DNA of 64,000 nt from the NCBI RefSeq assembly GCF_008806955.1, contig NZ_CP031727.1:1302001-1366000 (forward strand), in the 5' to 3' direction. Positions 36,688 through 45,619 of the stretch are shown in pieces (the first letter of the stretch is position 1; each line of letters starts with the position of its first letter). The translations under genes and the position numbers were made by a program. Source of the stretch: Cellvibrio sp. KY-YJ-3 (GTDB lineage Bacteria; Pseudomonadota; Gammaproteobacteria; Pseudomonadales; Cellvibrionaceae). Under the pieces are notes generated by a model that was given only the letters and a program-made list of their open reading frames with translations, was not told the origin of the DNA and ran no database searches.

Positions 36688-36878
36688 AATGATTCCTTTT
36701 GGCAGTGCGGGTTTTGCCCCATGGGCAAATGACTGCGTTCAAACGTTAGAGTTAGCAAACAGAGTCGTATAAGTGGTTGATTTATTGTTGTAATTAGGTG
36801 GTGCCTGGAGCTTGGTGAACAGCTACAAACCCGACCATCGCCCCGATGGGTTATCGGAAAAACGAAACCCTGATGTTA

Positions 36879-36942
36879 TTGTTGGGGGGATGGGTATATG
36901 TTTGTAATCGGTTACATATTAAGCCCATTCATTCCCCAACAA
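36879..36942. promoter_or_regulatory. LacI-type operator inside a 64-bp palindrome, mannanase upstream region
   Basis: TGTAATCGGTTACA at 36903-36916 fits the LacI-family operator plan (TGTAA-t-CG-g-TTACA). It is flanked concentrically by the inverted arms TTGTTGGGG (36879-36887) and CCCCAACAA (36934-36942), with further partial symmetry (ATGGG...CCCAT). It lies about 190 bases upstream of the mannanase ATG in a 378-base gap with no gene. A LacI-type sugar repressor is inferred; none is encoded in the window. Confidence 0.6.
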
Positions 36943-37065
36943 CAAGCGCTTGAATGGCGGGAAGGGAGTACTGGTGCACAAAGTGGGAATTCTAAGGAGG
37001 ATTAAAACGCCAGAAGCTAAGTGAGTTGATTGCTACGGATTGTTTGGCAGTGCATTCAGCGACTT

Positions 37066-37758
37066 TTAACGGAAACGGAAAAAACTGTTAATGGTCAGGC
37101 GCCCCTCGCGAGGGTTTGCGCTTAAACCCAGTGTTGGATTGATATCGCCCGAGTGCAGTAAATTGCTGCGATAAACAATGCAGCGATTAAATTTTACCGG
37201 CACCTGTCCAATGCGTTGGAAAAGTTCGGTATCGCCATTGATGTAATCAAATTCGCGTCGGTTCTGCGCCATCAATTCCTGTTTTACTGTCTTGAAATAA
37301 TCCGCCATGCGCGGTTCGGTAATGGTTTCATAGCCACTGCTACGGTGCCGGTAAAACGAGGTGCCGCCAAATTGTTCCTCGCATAAATAATGCACCATCG
37401 CAAATTGCAGTGGGTCTGGTGTGTCTATGTGGGGTACGGCTTGAATGGGGCGCAATTTATCGGCGGGTGTGGTGGTGAGTGAAAATGCACACAAGCTCAG
37501 TTCGGCCCGTGAGGGTTCGGCAATTAAAAAATGTTGTTTTACCAGCGGTGCTACCAAGGCAAGGCTTTGTTGTGCGTAAAGCGGATCGACCGGTTTGCGC
37601 AAGCCGGGATAAAAATCGCTGGCCTGCGCACTAAAACCCGGCGCATTGCAGGCCTCAGCAATTAACTGTTCCGGTGCAGTGGCAAACTGGTCGATAACCA
37701 GCAGCGGATTTTTTTCCTGCCCTAAATAATGAACCTGCACTTGCCACTGGTTGTGCAT
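37066..37758 (-). CDS. DUF6445 family protein, possible 2OG-Fe(II)-type fold
   Basis: The 230-residue protein matches the DUF6445 pattern: FYPGLRKPVDPLYAQ, VPHIDTPDPLQFAMVHYL, FGGTSFYRHRSSGYE and YRSNLLHSGDINP...GRLTINSFFRF. An H-x-D pair (PHIDT) and a distal His (LLHSGD) followed by Arg (GRLTIN) would fit an iron/2-oxoglutarate oxygenase facial triad, an inference by eye. An ATG eight codons earlier (37782) overlaps the SapC-like gene by 23 bases; the ATG at 37758, just past that gene's stop, is an equally good start. Family members often neighbour SapC and halogenase homologues in TonB-receptor loci. Confidence 0.8.
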   Translation of the reverse strand: MHNQWQVQVHYLGQEKNPLLVIDQFATAPEQLIAEACNAPGFSAQASDFYPGLRKPVDPLYAQQSLALVAPLVKQHFLIAEPSRAELSLCAFSLTTTPADKLRPIQAVPHIDTPDPLQFAMVHYLCEEQFGGTSFYRHRSSGYETITEPRMADYFKTVKQELMAQNRREFDYINGDTELFQRIGQVPVKFNRCIVYRSNLLHSGDINPTLGLSANPREGRLTINSFFRFR

Positions 37759-37759
37759 A

Positions 37760-38467
37760 TCACGCCAATCCAAGTTGTGCATTTTTTTTCTGGATCAGTG
37801 CGTAAATCTGCCCGAGTGAAGCAATCATGGTGTAGATGGGTTTTAAATAACCCTGCTGCTGTAACTGCATCAGTTGCTCGCTACCCAGTTGTGCCAGTGT
37901 TTCTTCATTGATGGTATATAAACCCTGGATGCGCTGTTGCTGTTGGTTGGCAAAACTGATGTCCAGTGCCATGGGCATAATCAAATTTAGCGCCAGTAAC
38001 GTTTTGATAAACACCTGGGTCTCATTTTCGCCGTTAATGAGCGCGGCGAGGCGTGTTTTTGCTTGCTGTAAATAATCGGTCTCTTGCCCACTGCTATCAA
38101 AAATAGCTTCGCCTTTGCCGGTTGTTAATACATTGCTCTCCATATCGATACAAATAATGGTTTGCCCTTGCTGTTCGCCAATAAAAAATGGCTGGCGCAT
38201 AATTTGTAGCGGTGTGTAAATTCCCTGCCATTGATTGTTTTGCCAAAACAGATTTTCCCCAGCGGTAAACCCCAACAATGCGCTACACACAAACTGGCCG
38301 GTCTCGCTATTTTTGCTAAATACTATGGGGTAGTGCACCACCAGTTTTAAAAATTCACTCAGCACCACCGGCACCATATGTTGGTGTGCACCCAGCGCTT
38401 CAATGCGCTCCGGGTCTATGCGCAGTTGTTGGTGGTGTTGATTATGCAGTGCGACAAATTGCGTCAT
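37760..38467 (-). CDS. SapC family protein
   Basis: The 235-residue protein has the SapC signature: LNQHHQQLRIDPER-like N-terminus, VPVVLSEFLKLVVHYPIVFSKNSETGQFVCSALLGF and FWQNNQWQGIYTPLQIMRQPFFI. The name derives from a Campylobacter S-layer secretion locus, but the function is unknown. It has no signal peptide or membrane helix and is probably cytoplasmic. It is 30 bases downstream of the halogenase homologue and touches the DUF6445 gene, so the three form one transcription unit. Confidence 0.87.
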   Translation of the reverse strand: MTQFVALHNQHHQQLRIDPERIEALGAHQHMVPVVLSEFLKLVVHYPIVFSKNSETGQFVCSALLGFTAGENLFWQNNQWQGIYTPLQIMRQPFFIGEQQGQTIICIDMESNVLTTGKGEAIFDSSGQETDYLQQAKTRLAALINGENETQVFIKTLLALNLIMPMALDISFANQQQQRIQGLYTINEETLAQLGSEQLMQLQQQGYLKPIYTMIASLGQIYALIQKKNAQLGLA

Positions 38468-38497
38468 GTGATTGTCTCGTGTGCGATTAAATAATAA

Positions 38498-40054
38498 TTA
38501 CAATGTTTGCAAACCATGCAGGTGAATTTTTTGCAGCAACTCGCGGTTGCTCGGCAGGCTGCGTGTTACCTGTTCGATGGTCTTTTTATTTTTCATAAAT
38601 TGTTCTTGTGCAAACTGGTTGTCGCGCAGCAGGTGCTCGCTGTAGTCGTAACAGGTTTCAAAACCCATACCGTAAAGCACATATTGATAACTGGCGGCCG
38701 GAAACACTTCGTTATTGCTGGTGAAGTCGTGATCACCTGGCGGCTGGTAGCGCCACAACTGCATTAATTCTTGCAGGCTTGCAGGAATAGTCGCCGGGTC
38801 GCGGTTGTCTATCCAGAATGCATTGTCGGTGCGTTTACTTAAAATGTAATGCAGTTTCAGGAAATCAATAATGCGATCCCAGCGGTAGCGGAATGTTTCG
38901 TTAAAACGTTTGGCGGTGATATCCATCAACGCGCGGCAGGCGGGCAATTGTTCGGCGATCATGCTTGCCGATAGCTCCACTAATACCAGTGCCGATGCTT
39001 CCAGCGGTTCAAGAAAACCGGCAGACAAACCCACGGCCACACAATTATTTTTCCAGAAAATATCGCGGTGGCCGCAGGGCAGGGGGATTTTGCGCAAGCT
39101 GGCATTGTTAAACGCCGGGCCAATATAGGCGGCGAGTTTTGCGGTGGCTTGGTCTTCACTGGTATGACGACTGGAATATACGTGACCGACACCACGGCGA
39201 TGAATTAAGCCTATATCCCAAATCCAACCGGCGTCCTGCGCGGTGGAAATAGTATGCGAGGCGATAGGAGCGTCGTCGCTGTCGTAGGGAATTTGCACGG
39301 CAAGTGCATTATCAATAAATAACACATCGCTGCAATCCACAAAGGGCACTTGCAAATGTTGGCCTAACAACAGTGATTGAAAGCCGGTGCAATCCACAAA
39401 TAAATCACCGGAAATTTCACCGGCTTGTGCGGTAGTGACTGAGCGAATATCGCCATTGTCGGCGGAATTAATACTCACCACATCGGCTAACACATGCAGT
39501 ACGCCGAGTTTTTCGGTGCAGTGTTTTTGTAAAAAGGTGGAAAATTTTCCCGCATTTAAATGGTAAGCGTAATTGGCGACGGAATTAAATTCCGGGGTGG
39601 TAATCATTTTAGGCGCAAGGCCTAATTCGCAAATGGCTTCCTGAAAACAGGTCGCTGCGGAAAACGATTCTTGCAGCTGTTGCTCGTTGCGCAGCGCTTG
39701 CCAATGGGCCGCCATATTGGTTTTGCCAAAACCCTGCGGCAGCATTAAGGGGTGATAATAAAAATCATCGGGTGTGCCAGTGACCCAGCGGGCAAATTTT
39801 GCACCCTGCTTAAACGAGGCGTCGCACTCGCGAATAAAATCCGTTTCGGAAATGCCCAGTTTCATTAAGGTAGAGCGCATGGTGGGCCAAGTGCCTTCGC
39901 CAACGCCGATAATGGGAATAGTGGGGGATTCAACCAGTGTGACACTAATCGTGCTGCCGGTTTGGGTGCGATGTTGCGCCGCGATACGCCCGGCGGTAAG
40001 CCAGCCTGCGGTGCCGCCGCCGACAATGACAACTGATGCAATTTTATTATTCAT
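38498..40054 (-). CDS. Flavin-dependent tryptophan-halogenase family protein
   Basis: The 518-residue protein begins with the FAD-binding VVIVGGGTAGWLTAGRIA. It has the PIIGVGEGTWPTMR block, a conserved Lys in ASFKQGAKFARW near the expected catalytic position, GLSAGFLEPLEASALVLVE, and the halogenase-type Trp motif as GWIWDIGLIHR (classical enzymes have W-x-W-x-I-P, so the last position differs). Such homologues in TonB-receptor loci are poorly understood; some halogenate free indoles in vitro. No partner flavin reductase is adjacent. It is followed by SapC-like and DUF6445 genes. Confidence 0.9.
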   Translation of the reverse strand: MNNKIASVVIVGGGTAGWLTAGRIAAQHRTQTGSTISVTLVESPTIPIIGVGEGTWPTMRSTLMKLGISETDFIRECDASFKQGAKFARWVTGTPDDFYYHPLMLPQGFGKTNMAAHWQALRNEQQLQESFSAATCFQEAICELGLAPKMITTPEFNSVANYAYHLNAGKFSTFLQKHCTEKLGVLHVLADVVSINSADNGDIRSVTTAQAGEISGDLFVDCTGFQSLLLGQHLQVPFVDCSDVLFIDNALAVQIPYDSDDAPIASHTISTAQDAGWIWDIGLIHRRGVGHVYSSRHTSEDQATAKLAAYIGPAFNNASLRKIPLPCGHRDIFWKNNCVAVGLSAGFLEPLEASALVLVELSASMIAEQLPACRALMDITAKRFNETFRYRWDRIIDFLKLHYILSKRTDNAFWIDNRDPATIPASLQELMQLWRYQPPGDHDFTSNNEVFPAASYQYVLYGMGFETCYDYSEHLLRDNQFAQEQFMKNKKTIEQVTRSLPSNRELLQKIHLHGLQTL

Positions 40055-40100
40055 GATGTGCTCGCAGTTAAAAAACTAAAACAACTAAAGCAGCTGAAAT

Positions 40101-40129
40101 AAAAAGGGCCGCTGCAAATGCAACGGCCT
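40101..40129 (-). terminator. Terminator after the TonB-dependent receptor gene
   Basis: On the minus strand GGCCG-T-TGC ATTT GCA-G-CGGCC is followed by CTTTTTATTT. It lies between the receptor and the halogenase genes, so the latter may depend on read-through or its own promoter. Confidence 0.85.
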
Positions 40130-40192
40130 AAAATCATAGCGTTATGGCTATGAGCTGTTTAACAACGGAGAAAGTTTTTAACCGGTTTTGCA

Positions 40193-43100
40193 TTAGAAGC
40201 TGGCTCTTACACCAAGTGCCCAGCGACGGCCACTGTCTTCAACCAACAAGAGTTGATTGGCGTAGCGACCACGTTTGTGCACATATTCTTCGGTCAGGTT
40301 GATGCCTTCAACAAATACGGTAATTTCATCGGTGATGTCGTAACTCGCACTCAAGTCCCACTGCTCGTAGTCTTCAACAATAGTTGGGCCATTGCCGTTA
40401 CTTTGGGTGAGCGATTGCACAAAATCACCGCGTTGGTTGTAGGCCAAACGAATCTGGATCGGCCCTTGTTCATAGAATCCCACCAGGTTCATTGAGTCGC
40501 TCAAACCGGTCAGTGCGAACACTTGAGTCACATCTGCAGGGTCAAGCTCGGCATCGCTATCTACCAACGTGGTGTTGAACATCACACCAAAACCGGTTTC
40601 GCCGAAGGTATGCTGAATACCTAACTCAACACCATCCACGGTGGCATTTTCGCCGTTGTTCGGTAGGGTATTTTTAAATACCGCGACTGAATCACCCGCG
40701 TCAGGTGCATTGGTATTGGTACCGGTGGAAGGGTCAGTGAGTAAGCTGCCGTTGGGCAGGGTGAAGGTTTTATCGGCAACCGAGTTAACAATAAAGTTGG
40801 CTACATCTTTTTTGAAATAACCCGCGGAGACATAACTCGCATCGTCGTAATACCACTCCCAGGATAAGTCGAAGTTATCAGACTCAAAGGGTTCCAGTGC
40901 AGCATTACCACTGGTGGAGGTCAGGTTGCCACCTTGGCGAGTGGTAGTAATAACGGTTACCGGCGCCATGCTTGTGAGTGTAGGGCGCGTCAAACTTTTT
41001 GAAGCGGCAGCGCGCACTACCATGTCATCGGTGATTTCCAGTTTGATGCTCATATTCGGCAGAATTGCATCGTAGCTACTGTCTTCGCTAATTGCTTGCG
41101 CAGTGCCAAATTCGGCGAGCATTTCGGTTTCATCCAGAATGCGCAGGCCGGTTACTGGTGCTTCGGTACCACGTACTTTTACATCTGTGGATTCAACCCG
41201 CACGCCACCAATCGCAGAAATTGGCATGCCGCCCAGATCGCCTGCAAACTCAGATTCCAAATAAAACGAGATAGTGTCTTCATCAACCACAAATGAGTTA
41301 TCGCGTTTTACGGCGTCAAAATTGCGACCACTGGTGCTTTCCAAATACGCAAATTGCGCTTCCCCGTCGTGTGCCAACCATTGGGTAGGCATACGGCCAC
41401 TGCCACTGACATCGCTCAGGAAATCGCTACCAGCATCAAACACATATTGCATATCGGCAGGAATAATCGGCGAGTCGGGGTAGCCGCAATAAGTACAGTG
41501 AATGCCTACACCTTCGTTGTCCCAGCGATCAAGTGCTTTGCTCTCGGTAGAAAACATGGTGCCGAATTTAACTTTTACCAAACCTGAGTCTGTGCCTTCA
41601 TCCCAAGTGCCGTCCATTTTGAATTGGCTCACTTCATCTTCAACGGCCCAACCGCGACGCAACATTACGTGGGCACGGCTGTTGTCTTTGTCGAGGAAAT
41701 CACCCACGCCCGCAGGTGCAACATAATTTGGCGCGCTCGGATCGCGATAGGCAGTGCCATCCAATTCCTGTTGACCGGAAAAAATGTCGGGACTGGCGGT
41801 ATCAAATTCGCTTGCTACCGGAAGTATGCCGTCATCGACCTGGAAGCGAACACGGTTGGCGTAACCAATCAATGACAATTGATCGCCACCGCCGTTATTG
41901 GCATCGCGCTCAGCTTTGGAATAGGTTGCGTCAAAATTTAAATTTAATTTATCGCTCACTTGCCAGTCAGCGTTAAAGCCGAGCAGCGATGTTTCGGTGA
42001 GGCGATCAAATTTTTTCGCGTGCATGTCGGTGGCCAAACCCACTTCCTGACGCAAATCAGTCACTGTGCCATTTTCATCAGTAATGGCATCGGTGATGTT
42101 AGGCGCGGTAAACCAGTGGCCATAAGAGAGCGCGTTCGTTTCAATATCAAAATCAGAATAAATAGCATCGGTGGTAATGGTTAAATCATCCGATGCGGCA
42201 AATTGCAATACCAAGGATGCGTTGGTACGGGTGCGTTCTTCAAAGGTGACTTTGTGATCGTAATTGCGCGGTGAAAAAATGGTAGTGCCTGCGGGAACAC
42301 CTGCGCCGCCATTTAATTCTTCAGTGGGGATGCCTACGTTTTCTAACCAGCCGTCCATTTGCGCCTGATTTAAACGGGTGTCGCGCTCTTGATGGGAAAC
42401 AGCAAGCAGTACACCGAATTGACCATCGTTAAATACATTGCTTACCAAACCGGAAATTTGTGGCGTGGTTTCTTCGCTGTTCTCTTCCATTGCCGCTTTT
42501 ACACTGCCAGCAACTTTGAAATCGCCAATTGCAAATGGGCGCGCCGTTTTTACGTTAACGGTTGAACCAACACCGCCAGATTGCATGGTGGCAGTTGACG
42601 TTTTGTGTACTTCCAAACCGCTCACCAATTCCGATGCAACCGTATCGAAACTAAATGCGCGCGACATATTTTCGGTAGCCATTTGGCGACCATTAATTAA
42701 CACGGTATTAAATTCCGGGCCAAAACCGCGCACGGTAATTAATTGACCTTCACCGCCAGAACGGTCGATAGATACACCGGTAATGCGTTGTAAAGATTCG
42801 GCGACGTTGGTGTCGGGAAACTTACCAATATCTTCCGATGAGATGGCATCCACTACACCGCCTGCGGCGCGCTTAACATCCATTGCGCGCTGCAAACTGC
42901 CGCGAATACCGGTAACCATTAATTCTTCGACTTGGTCGTTTGCGCCAAGCGGGGCTGTGGTGTCCTGCGCTAATGCCTGTACACCTGCCATGGAGGTGAC
43001 AATACCGATAATAGCGCTGAGTTTATTTTTATTGTGCATTGAATCCAACTCCTCAAGAGACTGATGGGTCGTGATAGTCAGCAGACCTTTCTCGTCAATC

Positions 43101-43471
43101 TTTACACTGAGGTTGGTATTCGCCACTAACAGCCGTGCGGCTTGTTCGATGGAATAGCGACCGACTAATTTATTCGTAGTTATTTCCATTGCGTCATTAA
43201 ATGGAAACAGCAACGTAATATCAGCCTGTTCAGCAAACTCAGTGAGCGAAAGATCTGCCCGTTGCTGAGGAATATTGAACTGGATAATTTTGTCGAGGCT
43301 ATTATTTTCTGCCTGCGCGGACAGCGGTGTGCCGACCGCGAGGGCAAACAGTAACATTCGAAAAATCGCCTGCTCGTTTACCTCAGCCGCGAGCATCTTG
43401 CTCGCGTGCTTAATAGACGAGGGGCCATTTTTTTTCCGCCATCTCATAGGAAATATTTGCACAGTAAACAC
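40193..43471 (-). CDS. TonB-dependent receptor with N-terminal STN domain and internal second signal peptide
   Basis: The 1092-residue frame has a first signal peptide (hydrophobic 39-50, cleavage near SAQA, residue 54). An STN signalling domain follows at about 62-135 (FNIPQQRADLSLTEFAEQADI). A second signal peptide begins at Met145 (NKLSAIIGIVTSMAGVQALA, cleavage near 168). Then come a plug (VVDAISSEDIGKFPDTNVAESLQRITGV) and a barrel ending WALGVRASF. Met145 is preceded, nine bases upstream, by GAGGAG at 43049-43054, so a shorter receptor starting at 43039 is likely made as well as, or instead of, the full form. The plug style is common among carbohydrate receptors of Caulobacter and Xanthomonas. 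FecI/FecR genes lie upstream. Confidence 0.9.
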   Translation of the reverse strand: MFTVQIFPMRWRKKNGPSSIKHASKMLAAEVNEQAIFRMLLFALAVGTPLSAQAENNSLDKIIQFNIPQQRADLSLTEFAEQADITLLFPFNDAMEITTNKLVGRYSIEQAARLLVANTNLSVKIDEKGLLTITTHQSLEELDSMHNKNKLSAIIGIVTSMAGVQALAQDTTAPLGANDQVEELMVTGIRGSLQRAMDVKRAAGGVVDAISSEDIGKFPDTNVAESLQRITGVSIDRSGGEGQLITVRGFGPEFNTVLINGRQMATENMSRAFSFDTVASELVSGLEVHKTSTATMQSGGVGSTVNVKTARPFAIGDFKVAGSVKAAMEENSEETTPQISGLVSNVFNDGQFGVLLAVSHQERDTRLNQAQMDGWLENVGIPTEELNGGAGVPAGTTIFSPRNYDHKVTFEERTRTNASLVLQFAASDDLTITTDAIYSDFDIETNALSYGHWFTAPNITDAITDENGTVTDLRQEVGLATDMHAKKFDRLTETSLLGFNADWQVSDKLNLNFDATYSKAERDANNGGGDQLSLIGYANRVRFQVDDGILPVASEFDTASPDIFSGQQELDGTAYRDPSAPNYVAPAGVGDFLDKDNSRAHVMLRRGWAVEDEVSQFKMDGTWDEGTDSGLVKVKFGTMFSTESKALDRWDNEGVGIHCTYCGYPDSPIIPADMQYVFDAGSDFLSDVSGSGRMPTQWLAHDGEAQFAYLESTSGRNFDAVKRDNSFVVDEDTISFYLESEFAGDLGGMPISAIGGVRVESTDVKVRGTEAPVTGLRILDETEMLAEFGTAQAISEDSSYDAILPNMSIKLEITDDMVVRAAASKSLTRPTLTSMAPVTVITTTRQGGNLTSTSGNAALEPFESDNFDLSWEWYYDDASYVSAGYFKKDVANFIVNSVADKTFTLPNGSLLTDPSTGTNTNAPDAGDSVAVFKNTLPNNGENATVDGVELGIQHTFGETGFGVMFNTTLVDSDAELDPADVTQVFALTGLSDSMNLVGFYEQGPIQIRLAYNQRGDFVQSLTQSNGNGPTIVEDYEQWDLSASYDITDEITVFVEGINLTEEYVHKRGRYANQLLLVEDSGRRWALGVRASF

Positions 43472-43636
43472 TTTATTTTAGTTATGCGCAGCGGCGGGAG
43501 GGTGGCTGGCGGCTGCGTTTTTTGTTAATAGAGCAATAGGCTAGTGCTTGGAGCTTAAAGGCTTGTGTGTCAGGGAACAAGCGTTGGCGCATTAATCTTT
43601 ATCATAGCCTAGCTTACGGCAGATATTTTGCTGTGT

Positions 43637-43650
43637 GGTAATCGGTTGCA
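43637..43650. promoter_or_regulatory. LacI-type operator upstream of the TonB-dependent receptor
   Basis: GGTAATCGGTTGCA matches the operator upstream of the mannanase (TGTAATCGGTTACA) at 12 of 14 positions, with the central TAATCGGTT identical. It lies 166 bases upstream of the receptor start in a 332-base gap that otherwise holds only the fecR terminator. Confidence 0.5.
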
Positions 43651-43749
43651 GTCTGTAAGTGCGGAATAAAAACAGGGTTGGTGACTTTTGGTCAAAGTGT
43701 TAATAAGCGGTAAGTGAAGACAAAACGGGAGATAAAAGTACAACATATT

Positions 43750-43790
43750 AAAAAGCTGGCCGCTAACAACAGGGAGTGCAAGCGGCCAGC
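43750..43790 (-). terminator. Rho-independent terminator of fecR
   Basis: GCTGGCCGCT (43755-43764) and AGCGGCCAGC (43781-43790) pair, with a T run on the minus strand. It isolates the sigma/anti-sigma operon from the receptor gene. Confidence 0.92.
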
Positions 43791-43803
43791 CGTGTGCGAT
43801 TAA

Positions 43804-44844
43804 TTATTTGGCGCTTAAACGGATTTTATTGTTGCCCATGCGCTGGTTATGAATATTAAAATTCTGCTCAAGTGCAGCGAGCAATCCATCCACATCACCC
43901 GCTTTAAATAAACCGGCAATGCGCTCCTGTTTGATGCTTTCATCTGCCACTTCAAACTGCACCGAGGTGTAGCGGTTAATTTCCACCAGCGCTTCTTCCA
44001 GTGTTTCGCCGCGGAAAACCAAATTGCCTTGGCGCCAGCTGAGCTTGGCGACTATTTCATTGTCATCCACTTTGGCGATGGTTTCGCGCTCGGCGCCGAG
44101 CATAATTTTTTCACCCTTGGATACCGCCAGTGCACTGGCCGGTAAGCGTTCGGCTACGATTTTGTCGATAGTTTGTTGTACCGTTTTTTGCGCCACCAAT
44201 ACTTTGCCATCAGTCACCAGCAGTGCAACTTGATTGTCGGTTTGCAGGCGCACGTTGAACGCCGTACCTACTGCTTGCACCACTTTGTTGCCCGCCATCA
44301 CGCTCAGGGGGCGATCCTTGTCGTGGGCGACTTCAATATTAATTTCACCGCGCTCCAGCAAAAATAAACGGTGATCATCGCTGTATTTAACGGTGACGCG
44401 GCTGTTGGTATTAAGTACCAGTTGCGAGCCGTCGGGCAGGTTAACGTTGGAGTGCTCGCCCACCGCGGTTTCATAAACGCCATCCACCACTTGCTCCTGA
44501 AATGGCAGCAGCGCCAGCAATTGCCCGGGGACTTGGGGCGCAAGGTTCCAGCCGATCACCACCGTCAGAAGTGCAACGGACGCCGCAATCGCACCGTAAA
44601 AGCGCGGTTGGCGCGCTGGTTTGGCGGGCGCCTGAAATAAATCCGCAAGGCGGGCAAGGCTATCCATTTTGTCCCACAGCTCGGCCATTTCAAATAATAC
44701 GCTGCGATGCTGCTCGCTGGCAGCGAGCCATTGCGCCAGTTCTTGTTGTTCGGTGCTGGTCAGTTCGCGATCCATGCGCGCGATCCATAGGCTCGCCTGG
44801 TCGTAAATCGCCTCGCGGTTGGGGAACTCAATAATATTGCTCAT
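43804..44844 (-). CDS. FecR-family anti-sigma factor / sigma regulator
   Basis: The 346-residue protein has an N-terminal DUF4880 domain (about 10-55; ASLWIARMDRELTSTEQQELAQWL), one transmembrane helix (about 85-105; IAASVALLTVVIGWNLA), a periplasmic FecR domain (about 120-215; VNLPDGSQLVLNTNSRVTV) and a C-terminal STN-like/DUF4974 region (FRGETLEEALVEINRYTSVQFEV). It should hold the cognate sigma factor inactive until the receptor's STN domain signals ligand uptake. Its start overlaps the sigma gene stop by four bases. Confidence 0.92.
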   Translation of the reverse strand: MSNIIEFPNREAIYDQASLWIARMDRELTSTEQQELAQWLAASEQHRSVLFEMAELWDKMDSLARLADLFQAPAKPARQPRFYGAIAASVALLTVVIGWNLAPQVPGQLLALLPFQEQVVDGVYETAVGEHSNVNLPDGSQLVLNTNSRVTVKYSDDHRLFLLERGEINIEVAHDKDRPLSVMAGNKVVQAVGTAFNVRLQTDNQVALLVTDGKVLVAQKTVQQTIDKIVAERLPASALAVSKGEKIMLGAERETIAKVDDNEIVAKLSWRQGNLVFRGETLEEALVEINRYTSVQFEVADESIKQERIAGLFKAGDVDGLLAALEQNFNIHNQRMGNNKIRLSAK

Positions 44845-45443
44845 GATTTGCTCCTCTCGCTCGGAGCCTTGGGTAACGTCGTTGATAGCGAATCGCCGCC
44901 CTGCTTCAAACTGGCCATGTATTGGGCGCAGCGTTTTATGCCGGTTGCGATGTGTTTTTCCACCGTGTTTTCACTGATGTTCAAGCTCAGTGCAATTTCT
45001 TTCTGCGAATAGCCGTACACCTTTTTTAGGACAAACGCTTTGCGACATTGTTGTGGCAGTTGGCGCACAGCCTCGCAAAAAAAGCCAAATTCCTGGTTCG
45101 CTGCTACCCGGTCAAAGGTATCGTCGGCGCGGGTGGTGTAACCCGCCACCTCCAAATCCAATTCATCATCCAGGCTGACGCTCAGCCGCGTTTCGGCGCG
45201 CTTCAGGTGATCCAGCGCCAGGTTTTGCGCTGTGCGCAACATAAATGAACGCGGAAACTGGATCTGTTCCGGCGCATCCACCTGACACACCCGCACATAG
45301 GTTTCCTGCACTATGTCTTCCACTTCTTTCGGCGGTACCAGGCGCGAAACCGCGCGCGCCAGGGTGCTGCGCAGGGCGATAAACACATTTGCGATGCTAT
45401 CGTTCTGCGCCGGTTGATTCGTTATTTTTTGATTATTAGACAT
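44841..45443 (-). CDS. ECF sigma factor, FecI-like
   Basis: The 200-residue sigma-70 family factor has region 2 (VEDIVQETYVRVCQ ... RSFMLRTAQNLALDHLKR) and region 4 (CRKAFVLKKVYGYSQKEIALSLNISENTVEKHI). These match FecI-type iron/carbohydrate-uptake sigma factors. I take the ATG at 45443 (MSNNQKITN); a start ten codons upstream is also open. It overlaps fecR (ATGA). Its expected target is the receptor gene promoter downstream of fecR. Confidence 0.92.
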   Translation of the reverse strand: MSNNQKITNQPAQNDSIANVFIALRSTLARAVSRLVPPKEVEDIVQETYVRVCQVDAPEQIQFPRSFMLRTAQNLALDHLKRAETRLSVSLDDELDLEVAGYTTRADDTFDRVAANQEFGFFCEAVRQLPQQCRKAFVLKKVYGYSQKEIALSLNISENTVEKHIATGIKRCAQYMASLKQGGDSLSTTLPKAPSERSKS

Positions 45444-45558
45444 GGGCTCTAGCCACCAAGGTGATTTCCTCATAGTCCATGACGATAGACGAAGAATATT
45501 CCGCCATCGGCCCCCGCAAATAAAGCAAAAAATCCAGATTAATTGCTCTCCAAAAACA

Positions 45559-45593
45559 AAAAATCCCGAACTGAACCATTCAGTCCGGGATTT
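45559..45593 (-). terminator. Rho-independent terminator of ompW
   Basis: AAATCCCG-A-ACTGA and TCAGT-C-CGGGATTT pair around ACCAT, with a T run on the minus strand, 27 bases after the ompW stop. Confidence 0.85.
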
Positions 45594-45619
45594 ATGTCAT
45601 AACCCCACAAAAATTTTAT

